A DNA stretch of 64,000 bases, from the NCBI GenBank assembly GCA_051016205.1, contig CP136534.1:3100001-3164000 (forward strand), given 5' to 3'. Below are positions 27,218 through 34,852 of the stretch, in pieces. A model generated the notes under the pieces. The model saw nothing but the letters and a program-made list of their open reading frames with translations, ran no database searches and had not been told where the DNA came from. Position 1 is the first letter of the stretch; each line of letters starts with the position of its first letter. The stretch is from Acuticoccus sp051016205 (GTDB taxonomy: Bacteria > Pseudomonadota > Alphaproteobacteria > Rhizobiales > Amorphaceae). The position numbers and the translations under genes were made by a program.

Positions 27218-27250
27218 CCGCTCTGATGGCACACAGACCCTCGGACTTGT

Positions 27251-27283
27251 GATGGGGGAGGCGTTGCGTGGCCTCGCCCCATC
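27251..27283. terminator. Hairpin between convergent ureC and EF-hand gene
   Basis: GATGGGGGAGGC (27251-27262) pairs with GCCTCGCCCCATC (27271-27283), one base bulged, around an 8-base loop, 33 bp after the ureC stop and about 30 bp from the converging gene. It could end either transcript. No clear U-run. Confidence 0.55.
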
Positions 27284-27315
27284 TTGACCGGTAAGAGAGA
27301 GGTGAGCGGCCCGGT

Positions 27316-27888
27316 TTAGTCGTCGTCGCGATCGTCGTCGCGGTCGCCGCGGTGACCGCGGTGGTGCTTGCCGCGGCGGTCAGCGCGGGACAATTGACCA
27401 TCGCCATTACGGTCGAAGCGGGACACGGCATCGCCGAAGCGCTCGTCACGCTCCTCAACGGTGATGATGCCGTTGCCATCGTCGTCCAGCATCTGGAACG
27501 AATCCACCATCACGGGACCGGTGATGGACAGCCACACCGTGCGGAACTCTTCCAGCGACAGGTTGCCGTCGCCGTCAGTATCAGCTTCGGCCACCTGGCC
27601 TGCGACAAAGGTGTCGATCTCTTCTTGCGTCAGCGCACGATCGCGGTTGGTGTCAGCTTTGCGCAAGATCGGCATCATCGCCCGCATGCCCCTGTGCTTG
27701 CCCCTGTGGCCGAACCAGCGGCCGCGCCATCCCTCGCCGCTCGTTTGGATGAGAGCGTCGTTGGTGCCGGCTTCGAGCATGCCTTGCGCAGGGGTCATGG
27801 CGGTCTGCGCAACGGCGGCGGTGCCGACGGCGGCAACGATCACGGTGCCGATCACGGCGGCGCGTTTGGTGGTTTTCGTCATTGTCAT
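27316..27888 (-). CDS. Secreted EF-hand calcium-binding protein
   Basis: 190 residues from the ATG at 27888 (AAGGA nearby; the next Met two codons on is equally possible). A signal peptide covers about 1-27 (ending AVAQ). Four EF-hand loops are readable: DTNRDRALTQEE (79-90), DTDGDGNLSLEE (103-114), DDDGNGIITVEE (135-146) and DRNGDGQLSRAD (159-170); the first has an Arg at a ligand position and may be weak. Both the region before the first hand and the C-terminal 20 residues are rich in His, Arg and Asp. Likely a periplasmic calcium buffer or sensor. It is divergent from a two-component system with a shared dyad. Confidence 0.92.
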   Translation of the reverse strand: MTMTKTTKRAAVIGTVIVAAVGTAAVAQTAMTPAQGMLEAGTNDALIQTSGEGWRGRWFGHRGKHRGMRAMMPILRKADTNRDRALTQEEIDTFVAGQVAEADTDGDGNLSLEEFRTVWLSITGPVMVDSFQMLDDDGNGIITVEERDERFGDAVSRFDRNGDGQLSRADRRGKHHRGHRGDRDDDRDDD

Positions 27889-27970
27889 GTGTCCTTGACT
27901 GTTGGGGCGTTGATCGCCTCCCCCCAACTAGCCATCCGCCGGCGGCAATGTTTGTCACTGCAAAGCCGGT

Positions 27971-28017
27971 TTGTCGCAAAGTGTCGCCGCCGGTCTTCTG
28001 GCGACGATTTGCGACAA
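27971..28017. promoter_or_regulatory. Large dyad of TGTCGC repeats in the divergent EF-hand/response regulator promoter
   Basis: Left arm TTGTCGCAAA-GT-GTCGCC (27971-27988) and right arm GGCGAC-GA-TTTGCGACAA (28000-28017) are reverse complements except at the two central bases, with an 11-bp spacer. Inside each arm the hexamer TGTCGC-type sequence recurs at 10-bp steps, the direct-repeat geometry bound by OmpR/PhoB-class regulators. It lies 83 bp from the EF-hand start and 124 bp from the regulator start. Confidence 0.6.
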
Positions 28018-28140
28018 TTGCCCGTCGTTTTCGCCCCATCCGAGGGTGGTTCTGGCGATCGCCGCGTGGGATCACGCCGGTGGCGAACGGTATTGTCCTC
28101 CTGCGCTATCATCGCCGCACAAGACCTGGATTGAGCGCCC

Positions 28141-28887
28141 ATGAGCGAGCCCCACGTTCTGATCGTTGATGATGCTCGCGACATTCGCGAGCCCCTCGCC
28201 GCCTATCTGAAGAAGCACGGCTTTCGCGTCTCACTCGCCCCGAGTGCCGCAGTGGCGCGCGAGATGCTTGCCAATGGCGCCATCGATCTTGTGATCCTCG
28301 ATGTGATGATGCCTGGCGAGGACGGGCTCAGCTTGTGCCGCGCCATCACGGCGGAGGGCCGCGACGGTCCGCCTGTGATCCTCCTCACCGCCATGGCCGA
28401 CGATGCGGACAGGATTGTCGGCCTGGAGCTTGGCGCCGACGACTATGTGGTCAAACCCTTCAATCCGCGCGAACTCTTGGCGCGCATGCGTGCGGTTTTG
28501 CGCCGTGTGCCGCCGCCGCCTGCAAGAGTGGAGGCCGGGTGCCGTAGTTTCGCCGGGTGGCGTCACGACCCCTCAAGCCGCACGCTCTTGAAGCTTACTG
28601 AGGATGGGGCGGAGCCGGTTCCGTTGACAAGCGCTGAAAACAGGCTGCTGACGGTATTCTTGGAGCGGCCCCAGGAGATCCTGAGCCGCGACCAGCTCCT
28701 CGATCTCACCGCGGGGCGTGAGGCCAAGCCTTACGATCGCGCCATCGACAACCATATCAGCCGCCTGCGCCGCAAGGTGGAGCCTGACCCCAAGCGCCCC
28801 ACCATCATCGTCACGGAGTGGGGCGGTGGCTACAGGCTCGCTGCTGACGTTGTGGATGATGATGCCGGGCAGGAGGCTCAAGGGTGA
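28141..28887 (+). CDS. OmpR-family response regulator
   Basis: 248 residues. Receiver domain 1-120 with acidic pocket VDDAR, phospho-acceptor Asp54 in VILDVMMPGEDG and Lys105 in DDYVVKPFNP. The winged-helix output domain (about 140-240) has the LTSAENRLLTVFLERP and YDRAIDNHISRLRRKVEP blocks. It probably controls its own operon and the divergent EF-hand gene through the dyad at 27971-28017. The stop overlaps the kinase start (GTGA), so the pair is translationally coupled. Confidence 0.95.
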   Translation: MSEPHVLIVDDARDIREPLAAYLKKHGFRVSLAPSAAVAREMLANGAIDLVILDVMMPGEDGLSLCRAITAEGRDGPPVILLTAMADDADRIVGLELGADDYVVKPFNPRELLARMRAVLRRVPPPPARVEAGCRSFAGWRHDPSSRTLLKLTEDGAEPVPLTSAENRLLTVFLERPQEILSRDQLLDLTAGREAKPYDRAIDNHISRLRRKVEPDPKRPTIIVTEWGGGYRLAADVVDDDAGQEAQG

Positions 28888-30296
28888 GCCTGGCGTTTTT
28901 GAGGCGCTTTGCCACAGCGGTGTGGAATCGCCGTCCCCGGGGCATCTTCGGCCAGTTCGCCCTGCTTCTTGTGGGAGCGATGGTGGTGGCGAACATGATC
29001 GCCATCTCGCTCCTTGACTCAGAACGCTCCCGTGCCATCCGCGAAGCCCGGCGCGGGGCGCAGGTGGAGCGGATTGTGTCCCTTGTCCCCGTTCTTGAGG
29101 GAGTGCCTGAGCGGCTGCGGCCCGAGGTGGCAAAGGCTGCATCTTCGCCCATCCTAAATCTTAAGATCGACGATGAGCCGTTGGTGGAGCACACCGAGGG
29201 CGATCGTCTGTCAAGGCGCATCCAAGGGCTGTTGGTGGAGGCCTTGGACGAAGCGCTTGAGGATGATGGCCGCGATGAGGTGGCATCCGAAGACGTGAGG
29301 GTGGAGGCCCTTCGCCATCACCGTCACTGGGATGACCATGATGACGACAGGCGCTGGTGGCGGCGGCCTGTGCGGCTTCGCACCTCCATCCGCCTTGAGG
29401 ATGGGTCGTGGCTGAATGCGCGGCAGGGACGCACGCCGCGCGGTCCTCCCGGGTCAGGCGGTGCGGTGGTGTTCGCGCTGGCCTTGTCCATTACAGCAGT
29501 GCTTGGCGTCGGTTTGTGGTTTATCGGGCGCATCACGCGGCCGCTGCGCGCCTTGGGGGCGGCCGCCGAGCGGGCAGGGGCCGGCGACAGGAGCGCAATG
29601 GTCAAGGTCGAGGGCGTTGGTGAAGTGCGCGCTGCGGCAGAGGCCTTTAATGCCATGCAGACCCGCATTGCCCGGTTCGATGCGGAAAGGGCGCGGGCCA
29701 TCGCTGCCGTGGGGCACGACCTTCGCACCCCCATCACATCGCTCAGAATTAGGGCCGAGATGTTGGACGGGCCCGAGCGCGACGCGATGGTGCGCACGTT
29801 GGACGAAATGCGCGTAATGGCTGACGGCCTCCTCGCCTGGGGCCGCAACGAAGCTGAGGCCGAAGCCCCTGGCGAGGTGGATCTTGCCGCCCTCCTTGCC
29901 GGCCTTTGCGAGCCTGATGACGCGCTTTCCTATGAGGGACCGGCAAGCCTCACCTTGAAGGGGCGTCCTGTTGCCTTGTCGCGGGCGTTTTCAAACATCC
30001 TCGACAATGCAAAGCGTTATGGGGGCAAGGCGGTGGTGCGCCTTGCAGCCGATGAGGCGGCGGTGGCTGTGACGGTGACCGACGAGGGCCCGGGCATCCC
30101 CAGCGAGCGGCTGGCGGACGTGCTGGAGCCCTTCACGCGGCTTGAAGAGTCCCGCAGCGCCGACACTGGAGGGGCAGGGCTGGGTCTTGCCATTGCACAG
30201 ACCATCATCCGCGCCCATGCGGGCACGCTCCACCTTGAAAACCGCACCGACGATGAGGGGAGTGGGCTTGTGGTGACGGTGACGTTGCCACGCTGA
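28884..30296 (+). CDS. Sensor histidine kinase with His/Asp-rich periplasmic loop
   Basis: 470 residues from GTG 28884. Membrane helices at about 21-44 and 193-215 enclose a 150-residue periplasmic domain. HAMP follows (216-268), then the dimerisation helix with His278 in AVGHDLRTP, and an ATPase domain with N-box NILDNAKRYG, DEGPGIP and GGAGLGLAIAQTI. The periplasmic part carries HHRHWDDHDDDRRWW (145-159), a likely metal-binding patch, along with a strongly acidic stretch before it. With the neighbouring EF-hand protein this suggests sensing of calcium or another divalent cation. Confidence 0.93.
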   Translation: MSLAFLRRFATAVWNRRPRGIFGQFALLLVGAMVVANMIAISLLDSERSRAIREARRGAQVERIVSLVPVLEGVPERLRPEVAKAASSPILNLKIDDEPLVEHTEGDRLSRRIQGLLVEALDEALEDDGRDEVASEDVRVEALRHHRHWDDHDDDRRWWRRPVRLRTSIRLEDGSWLNARQGRTPRGPPGSGGAVVFALALSITAVLGVGLWFIGRITRPLRALGAAAERAGAGDRSAMVKVEGVGEVRAAAEAFNAMQTRIARFDAERARAIAAVGHDLRTPITSLRIRAEMLDGPERDAMVRTLDEMRVMADGLLAWGRNEAEAEAPGEVDLAALLAGLCEPDDALSYEGPASLTLKGRPVALSRAFSNILDNAKRYGGKAVVRLAADEAAVAVTVTDEGPGIPSERLADVLEPFTRLEESRSADTGGAGLGLAIAQTIIRAHAGTLHLENRTDDEGSGLVVTVTLPR

Positions 30297-30302
30297 CGTA
30301 CG

Positions 30303-30340
30303 CTCCTGGGTCCACTTGGACGCAGGGAGTTCTAGATAGA
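30303..30340. repeat. Fragment of the dispersed intergenic repeat, copy C
   Basis: CTCCTGGGTCCACTTGGACGC followed by AGGGAGTTCTAGAT resembles the 3' part of the copies at 2283 and 58089 (CTGCGTCC-loop-GGACGCAGG). The GTCC/GGAC stem lies between convergent genes, so it may serve as a terminator. Recognition rests on a short match. Confidence 0.4.
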
Positions 30341-30348
30341 CGCGGCGG

Positions 30349-31323
30349 TCAGTAGAGCCCTGCCACCTTGGCCCGCAGTTGAACGAGGGCAAGCACGGTG
30401 TCGATGGTGGGGGTGGGCTTGCCGAGGATCTTGCCAAGCTCCTGTACGGAGGCGACGAGGGCATCGATCTCCATGGGCCGGCCTGCGCTCAGATCTTGAA
30501 GCATGGAGGTGCGGTGGGCGCCGACGGCTGCCCCGCCATCGATCCGCCTTTCAACGTCGATGGGGAATTTCACGCCGAGCGCTTCGGCAATCTCCTGCGC
30601 TTCCACCATCATCCCGCGGGCGACCGCGCGTGTGCCCTCATCGGTGCAAAGCACGTCGAGGGTGGCGTGGGTGAGGGCGGAGATGGGGTTGAAGGAAAGG
30701 TTGCCCCAAAGCTTCACCCAGATTTCGTCGCGGATTTTTGGGCGCACGGGCGCTTTTAGCCCTGCAGACGACAGGGCTTTTGAGAGCGCGAGCGCGCGCT
30801 CAGACTTCGACCCGTCGGGCTCGCCAAGGGTGAACCGGTTGCCTTCAATGTGGTGGACGGTGCCAGGCTCGCTCACCTCAGCGGCGGGGTAGACCACGCA
30901 ACCGAGGACGTTGTCAGGCCCGAAGCCGTCCCACTGGGCGTTGCCGGGGTCGACGGTTTCAAGGCGCGTGCCCTCAAGGGGGCCGCCGAGCTTGTGGAAG
31001 TACCACCAGGGCAAGCCGTTGACGCCGCTGACAATGGTGGTGCCTTCGCCCATCAAAGGTTTGATCTTAGGCACAACGGGCGGGACGGAGTGGGCTTTGA
31101 GTGTGACGATCACATAGTCCTGCGGGCCGAGGGCGGCAGGATCGTCCGAGGCGGTGACGGGGATGGTGGTGGTCTCATCGCCCTCGATGAGGGTAAGACC
31201 CTTCTCCTTCATGGCGGCAAGGTGAGGGCCGCGGGCCACAAGGCTCACATCGGCTCCCGCCTGGCCAAGCTTTGCGCCCATGTAACCGCCGATGGCGCCA
31301 GCACCGAAGATGCAGATCTTCAC
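30349..31323 (-). CDS. panE: 2-dehydropantoate 2-reductase family protein (PanE/ApbA-like)
   Basis: 324 residues. N-terminal NADPH Rossmann motif FGAGAIGGYMGAKL, central catalytic Lys in IRDEIWVKLWGNLSFNPISAL and the ERRIDGGAAVGAHRTSMLQDLSAGRPMEID block typical of the family. Canonical PanE reduces ketopantoate to pantoate for CoA synthesis. This longer variant with a GVNGLPWWYFHKL segment is often annotated only as a family member and may reduce another 2-oxo acid. Its start overlaps the stop of the upstream acyl-CoA ligase gene (ATGA), which favours a catabolic role. Confidence 0.85.
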   Translation of the reverse strand: MKICIFGAGAIGGYMGAKLGQAGADVSLVARGPHLAAMKEKGLTLIEGDETTTIPVTASDDPAALGPQDYVIVTLKAHSVPPVVPKIKPLMGEGTTIVSGVNGLPWWYFHKLGGPLEGTRLETVDPGNAQWDGFGPDNVLGCVVYPAAEVSEPGTVHHIEGNRFTLGEPDGSKSERALALSKALSSAGLKAPVRPKIRDEIWVKLWGNLSFNPISALTHATLDVLCTDEGTRAVARGMMVEAQEIAEALGVKFPIDVERRIDGGAAVGAHRTSMLQDLSAGRPMEIDALVASVQELGKILGKPTPTIDTVLALVQLRAKVAGLY

Positions 31324-32861
31324 GCCCTGTCCGCCCCAAGGCCCAGCTTCTCGGCAAGACCTATGCGCTGGAGCTTGCCCGTCGCCCCTTTCGGGATTTC
31401 ATCGAGGATCACCACCCTGCGGGGGACTTTGAAGTCAGCCACCCGTTCGGCGGCGAAGGCGCGAATCTCCTTTTCGGTGGCGCTTGCTCCGTCGCGCAGG
31501 ACGCAGGCGGCCGCCACCTCTTCGCCGAGCTTGGGGTGAGGCATGGCGAACGTCACCACCTGGGCAATGTCGGGATGGTCCATCAAAACGCCGTCCACCT
31601 CCAGCGGGCTCACCTTCTCGCCGCCGCGATTGATGATCTCCTTCAGGCGGCCTGTGAGGCGCAGGTAGCCTTCGTCATCGAGCGTGCCTTCATCGCCCGT
31701 ACGGAACCAGCGCATCCCATCGGCCATGAAGAAGCTTTTCTCGTTGGCGTCGGGATTGCCCTCGTAGCCTGGTGTGACGTTGGGGCCGGAGATGACCACC
31801 TCGCCCACCGCATCGCCCGTCAGGAGCGTGTTGCGCGCCTCGTCGGCAATGCGCACCAAGGGGCCGGCTTCGACGCCGACAGAGCCTGGCTTTTGCGCCC
31901 GCGGTGGCAAGGGGTTGGAGGCCATCTGGTGGGCGGCCTCGGTCATCCCGTAGGACTCGATGACGGGGGCCTCGAACGTCTCGTTGAGGGCGAGCATCAC
32001 CTGTGCGGGAAGGGAGGCGGAGGAGGAGCGCAGGAAGCGCAGGTTTGCGTTCGCCACCGCCTCCTTGTTGCGCGGCGCCCGGGCAAGGATTGCCTGGTGC
32101 ATGGTGGGAACGGCTGTGTACCAGGTGGGTTTTACCTCGCCGAGCCAGGTGAAGAAGCGCAGCGCATCAAAGCCTGGCGTGCAGCACACCGATGCCCCTG
32201 CGGCGAGCGAAGAGGTGATCGCCGCAATCAGCCCGTGAATGTGAAACAGCGGCATGATGTTGAGGCAGCGGTCTTCTGGCGTCAGCTGCAGGCAATCGCG
32301 AATGTGACGCGCGGAGGCGGCAATGTTGGACTGCTGCAAAGGCACGATCTTCGGCCGGGACGTTGTGCCTGAGGTGTGAAGGATCAGCGCAACGCTGTGC
32401 TCTTCCGGCGCCGTGTGGTCGGCCGTTCCCCGCCCCCGGTCGGCCGAAAGTGTAAAGGCGCCTGCGGGGCCGTTGGGGTCGGTCTTGAGCCGCAAAATCG
32501 TAAGGCCGAAGGAGTTGGCAGCGGCCACGGCAGGGCCGGTATCGCCTTCGGCAACGACAATGGCCTTGGCGCGCAAGTCTTCCAGATAAAAGGCGAATTC
32601 GTCCTCTCGATAGGCCGGATTGAGGGGCGCTGTGATGGCGATCTGGCCGATGGTCAAAAACGCGCACGCCATTTCCGGCCCGTTCGGCAGGACAATGGCA
32701 ACGCGATCGCCACGGCCGATTCCCACGCTGTAAAGGCGTGTTGCCACCTCCTCAGTCATGTCGCGCAGGTCGCCGTATGTCAGCCAGTCGCGCCCCGGTG
32801 CGCCGATCGCCGGTGCATCAGCCGGGTGGGGGCTGAGGAGGCCGCGAAGAGTTTCAACCAT
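31320..32861 (-). CDS. Acyl-CoA ligase, oxalate-CoA ligase (AAE3)-like
   Basis: 513 residues from ATG 32861 (MVETLRGLL); longer forms would add unrelated sequence. The adenylation core contains LILHTSGTTSRPKIVPLQQSN (P-loop), ESYGMTEAAHQM, the GDEG-LDDEGYLRLTGRLKE hinge and C-terminal Lys in GATGKLQRIGLAEKLG. The TSGTTSRPK form and the GKLQRI end resemble oxalyl-CoA synthetases of the AAE3 group rather than fatty acyl or acetyl ligases. The reaction would be acid + ATP + CoA to acyl-CoA. No oxalyl-CoA decarboxylase or formyl-CoA transferase is nearby, so the substrate stays open. Co-transcribed with the PanE-like gene. Confidence 0.88.
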   Translation of the reverse strand: MVETLRGLLSPHPADAPAIGAPGRDWLTYGDLRDMTEEVATRLYSVGIGRGDRVAIVLPNGPEMACAFLTIGQIAITAPLNPAYREDEFAFYLEDLRAKAIVVAEGDTGPAVAAANSFGLTILRLKTDPNGPAGAFTLSADRGRGTADHTAPEEHSVALILHTSGTTSRPKIVPLQQSNIAASARHIRDCLQLTPEDRCLNIMPLFHIHGLIAAITSSLAAGASVCCTPGFDALRFFTWLGEVKPTWYTAVPTMHQAILARAPRNKEAVANANLRFLRSSSASLPAQVMLALNETFEAPVIESYGMTEAAHQMASNPLPPRAQKPGSVGVEAGPLVRIADEARNTLLTGDAVGEVVISGPNVTPGYEGNPDANEKSFFMADGMRWFRTGDEGTLDDEGYLRLTGRLKEIINRGGEKVSPLEVDGVLMDHPDIAQVVTFAMPHPKLGEEVAAACVLRDGASATEKEIRAFAAERVADFKVPRRVVILDEIPKGATGKLQRIGLAEKLGLGADRA

Positions 32862-33016
32862 GTAAAATATGCCCTGGTCGCTTGGGGTTTTGGGACTGCC
32901 GTGTGGCCTCTCATATCGGCCACATTCGGTCATGCCAAGTCGTGGCGCCCTACCTATTGCGCGTTAACGTGGCAAACGGAGCCCGGTAAATGCAATCGTT
33001 AGCATCGATTGTGGAT

Positions 33017-33032
33017 CGTTAGCGCGCTAACG
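33017..33032. promoter_or_regulatory. 16-bp perfect palindrome, LacI-type operator candidate
   Basis: CGTTAGCG-CGCTAACG is self-complementary over 16 bp and spans the stop codon of dhaL. Related sequence lies close by: CGTTAACG at 32962-32969 and a TCGTTAGC half-copy near 32996. The group sits about 100-170 bp upstream of the minus-strand acyl-CoA ligase start and could control it. TTAGCG-type palindromes are typical of LacI-family repressors, but no LacI gene is in the window. Confidence 0.5.
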
Positions 33033-33660
33033 TTGCCTCTTCCCCCGCGAACGCTGCCATGATGAGCGCGAAGGACTGGGCGCCAGGGTCCACATGGCCT
33101 TTGGAGCGCTCGCCAAGGGTGCGGGCCTTGCCTGTGCGTGCCACCATGTCCTTGGTGGCTTCAACGCCGGCCTGTGCGGCTGCGGCGGCGGTCTTGAGGG
33201 CGGCCGTCACCTCATCGCCTGACGCGTCCTTCAGCGCGGCGATGGTGGGGGCGATGGCGTCAAGCACCGTCTTTTGGCCTTCTTCGGCGCCGCCGCGCTT
33301 TTTCACAGCGTCAAGCCCTTCCTGGAGCGCCTCGGCAAGGCCGCCAGGGGTCAACGTGTCGCCATCAAGGGGCTTTGCCGCGCCCATGAAAAGGGTGCCG
33401 AAGACAGCGCCTGACGCGCCGCCGCTCTTTCCCATCACAGCCATTCCCACCGTCTTGAAAAGGTCGCCAACGGTGGCGGCGGGCTTGGTGGCAAGGGCCT
33501 GTGCGGCAGCGGAAAAGCCGCGCGCCATGCCAACCCCGTGGTCGCCGTCGCCGATGGCCCTGTCGGCCGCGCACAAGGCGTTCTTCGCAGCGACAATCGC
33601 CTCACAGGCGGCGGTGAGGCGCGCTTTCGTGTCCTCAATGTCGAGCCCCGTCACCTTCAC
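33019..33660 (-). CDS. dhaL: Dihydroxyacetone kinase, ADP-binding subunit DhaL
   Basis: 213 residues from GTG 33660, which overlaps the dhaK stop as GTGA. The nucleotide-binding signature ALCAADRAIGDGDHGVGMARG carries the three metal-binding Asp positions (D-x-D-H context), followed by KTVGMAVMGKSGGASGAVFGTLF and the closing RTLGERSKGHVDPGAQS. In PTS-type systems DhaL keeps ADP bound and receives phosphate from DhaM. No DhaM is encoded here, so either a distant DhaM/EIIA serves it or nucleotide exchange makes this an ATP-dependent kinase. Last gene of the long minus-strand unit. Confidence 0.93.
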   Translation of the reverse strand: MKVTGLDIEDTKARLTAACEAIVAAKNALCAADRAIGDGDHGVGMARGFSAAAQALATKPAATVGDLFKTVGMAVMGKSGGASGAVFGTLFMGAAKPLDGDTLTPGGLAEALQEGLDAVKKRGGAEEGQKTVLDAIAPTIAALKDASGDEVTAALKTAAAAAQAGVEATKDMVARTGKARTLGERSKGHVDPGAQSFALIMAAFAGEEATLAR

Positions 33661-34658
33661 ACTCCCTGGGAGAAGGCAGGGGAGTGGCATGGGGCGTTGA
33701 TCCACCCGGCGATCTCATCATCAAGCCGCTGGAGGGTAAGGGAGAAACCGGCCATCTCCTGGCAGGTGAGGTAAGGGCCAATGTCGGTGCGGGTCACATT
33801 GATACCCGCCGCATCCAATTCGGCGCGGACGGTGCGGTTGACGATCAACAGCTCCATCATGGTGGTGGCGCCGAGATTGTTGAGGAGGAGGGCCACCTTG
33901 TCGCCTTTCACGAAGGGAAGGTCTTTCACCACATGGCGCGTCATTTCCTTGGCAAGGGAGGTGGCGTCCATCATCTTGCGCCGCTCCACGCCAGGTTCAC
34001 CGTGGGCGCCCATGCCGATCTCAAGCTCATCGTCGGGCAGGAGAAAGGTGGGTTCGCCCGTTTCAGGCAACGAGCCTGCCCCGACCGCAACACCAATGGT
34101 GCGAAGACCCTCGCGCATACGCTCCAAGTCGGCGGCGGCTTTGTCCAGCGAGGTGGCATGTTGGCAGATGGCCCCTGCCGCCTTCACCTGATAGAACGCG
34201 CCGCCGATGCCGCGCCTGTCTTCAGGTTTGGGCACGGCCACATCGTCCATCACCCGCACTGTCTTGATGGCAATGCCTTCAGCCTCGGCAAGCTCTGCGG
34301 CAATGTCGAAGTTCATGTTGTCGCCGGCATAGTTGCCGTAGACGTAAAGGACGCCCTTGCCGCGGTGGATGGCCTTGGTGGTCTCCAAGATGATGTCTGG
34401 CGTGGGTGCTGCGAAAATGTTGCCGCAGACGGAGGCGTCGGCCAGACCCTCGCCCACATAGGCGGTGTACATGGGCTCGTGGCCCGACCCGCCGCCGATC
34501 AAAAGGGCCACCTTGTCGTCCCGGATGTGGGTGCGCATCAGCGCGTTGACGCCAGGGACGGGCGCCAAGCTGCCGTGGGAGGCAAGCACGAGCCCCTCGA
34601 TCACCTCAGGGACAAGCGCTTCGACGTCGTTGATGATTTTCTTGGCCTTTGCGCTCAT
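33657..34658 (-). CDS. dhaK: Dihydroxyacetone kinase, substrate-binding subunit DhaK
   Basis: 333 residues from the ATG at 34658 with GGGAGG five bases upstream. The family blocks ALLIGGGSGHEPMYTAYVGEG, GVLYVYGNYAGDNMNFD and GMGAHGEPGVERRKM are all present; the His that forms the hemiaminal bond with the substrate carbonyl lies in DDVAVP...GIGGAFYQVKAAG territory, as usual. It presents dihydroxyacetone or a related short ketose (erythrulose is possible) to DhaL for phosphorylation. Twelve bp separate it from the small membrane protein gene. Confidence 0.94.
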   Translation of the reverse strand: MSAKAKKIINDVEALVPEVIEGLVLASHGSLAPVPGVNALMRTHIRDDKVALLIGGGSGHEPMYTAYVGEGLADASVCGNIFAAPTPDIILETTKAIHRGKGVLYVYGNYAGDNMNFDIAAELAEAEGIAIKTVRVMDDVAVPKPEDRRGIGGAFYQVKAAGAICQHATSLDKAAADLERMREGLRTIGVAVGAGSLPETGEPTFLLPDDELEIGMGAHGEPGVERRKMMDATSLAKEMTRHVVKDLPFVKGDKVALLLNNLGATTMMELLIVNRTVRAELDAAGINVTRTDIGPYLTCQEMAGFSLTLQRLDDEIAGWINAPCHSPAFSQGV

Positions 34659-34669
34659 GGCCGCCTCCC

Positions 34670-34852
34670 TCAATCCTTGTTTTGCACGGTCGGTGCACGC
34701 CTTGGCACGTGGTCCAGAATGATGTGGGCGACGACCCCGACCACAAGCACCGGAAAGCCCGCCGAGTAGAGCCATTGTGACAGGGGCTGGCACAGCATGG
34801 CAAAGCCGACGAGGATCAATCCCGTGGCGAGAACATAAAGCTTGTCGATCAT
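34670..34852 (-). CDS. Small two-helix membrane protein in the polyol ABC operon
   Basis: 60 residues; the ATG at 34852 overlaps the stop of the upstream ATPase gene (ATGA), strong evidence that this short frame is translated. Two membrane helices are likely: about 5-23 (VLATGLILVGFAMLCQPL) and 28-46 (LYSAGFPVLVVGVVAHIIL), with a short basic C-terminal tail. Its place in a glycerol-type ABC operon recalls GlpU, the small membrane protein of rhizobial glycerol transporters, though I see no clear sequence match. May modulate the permease or dhaKL coupling; function unknown. Confidence 0.75.
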   Translation of the reverse strand: MIDKLYVLATGLILVGFAMLCQPLSQWLYSAGFPVLVVGVVAHIILDHVPRRAPTVQNKD

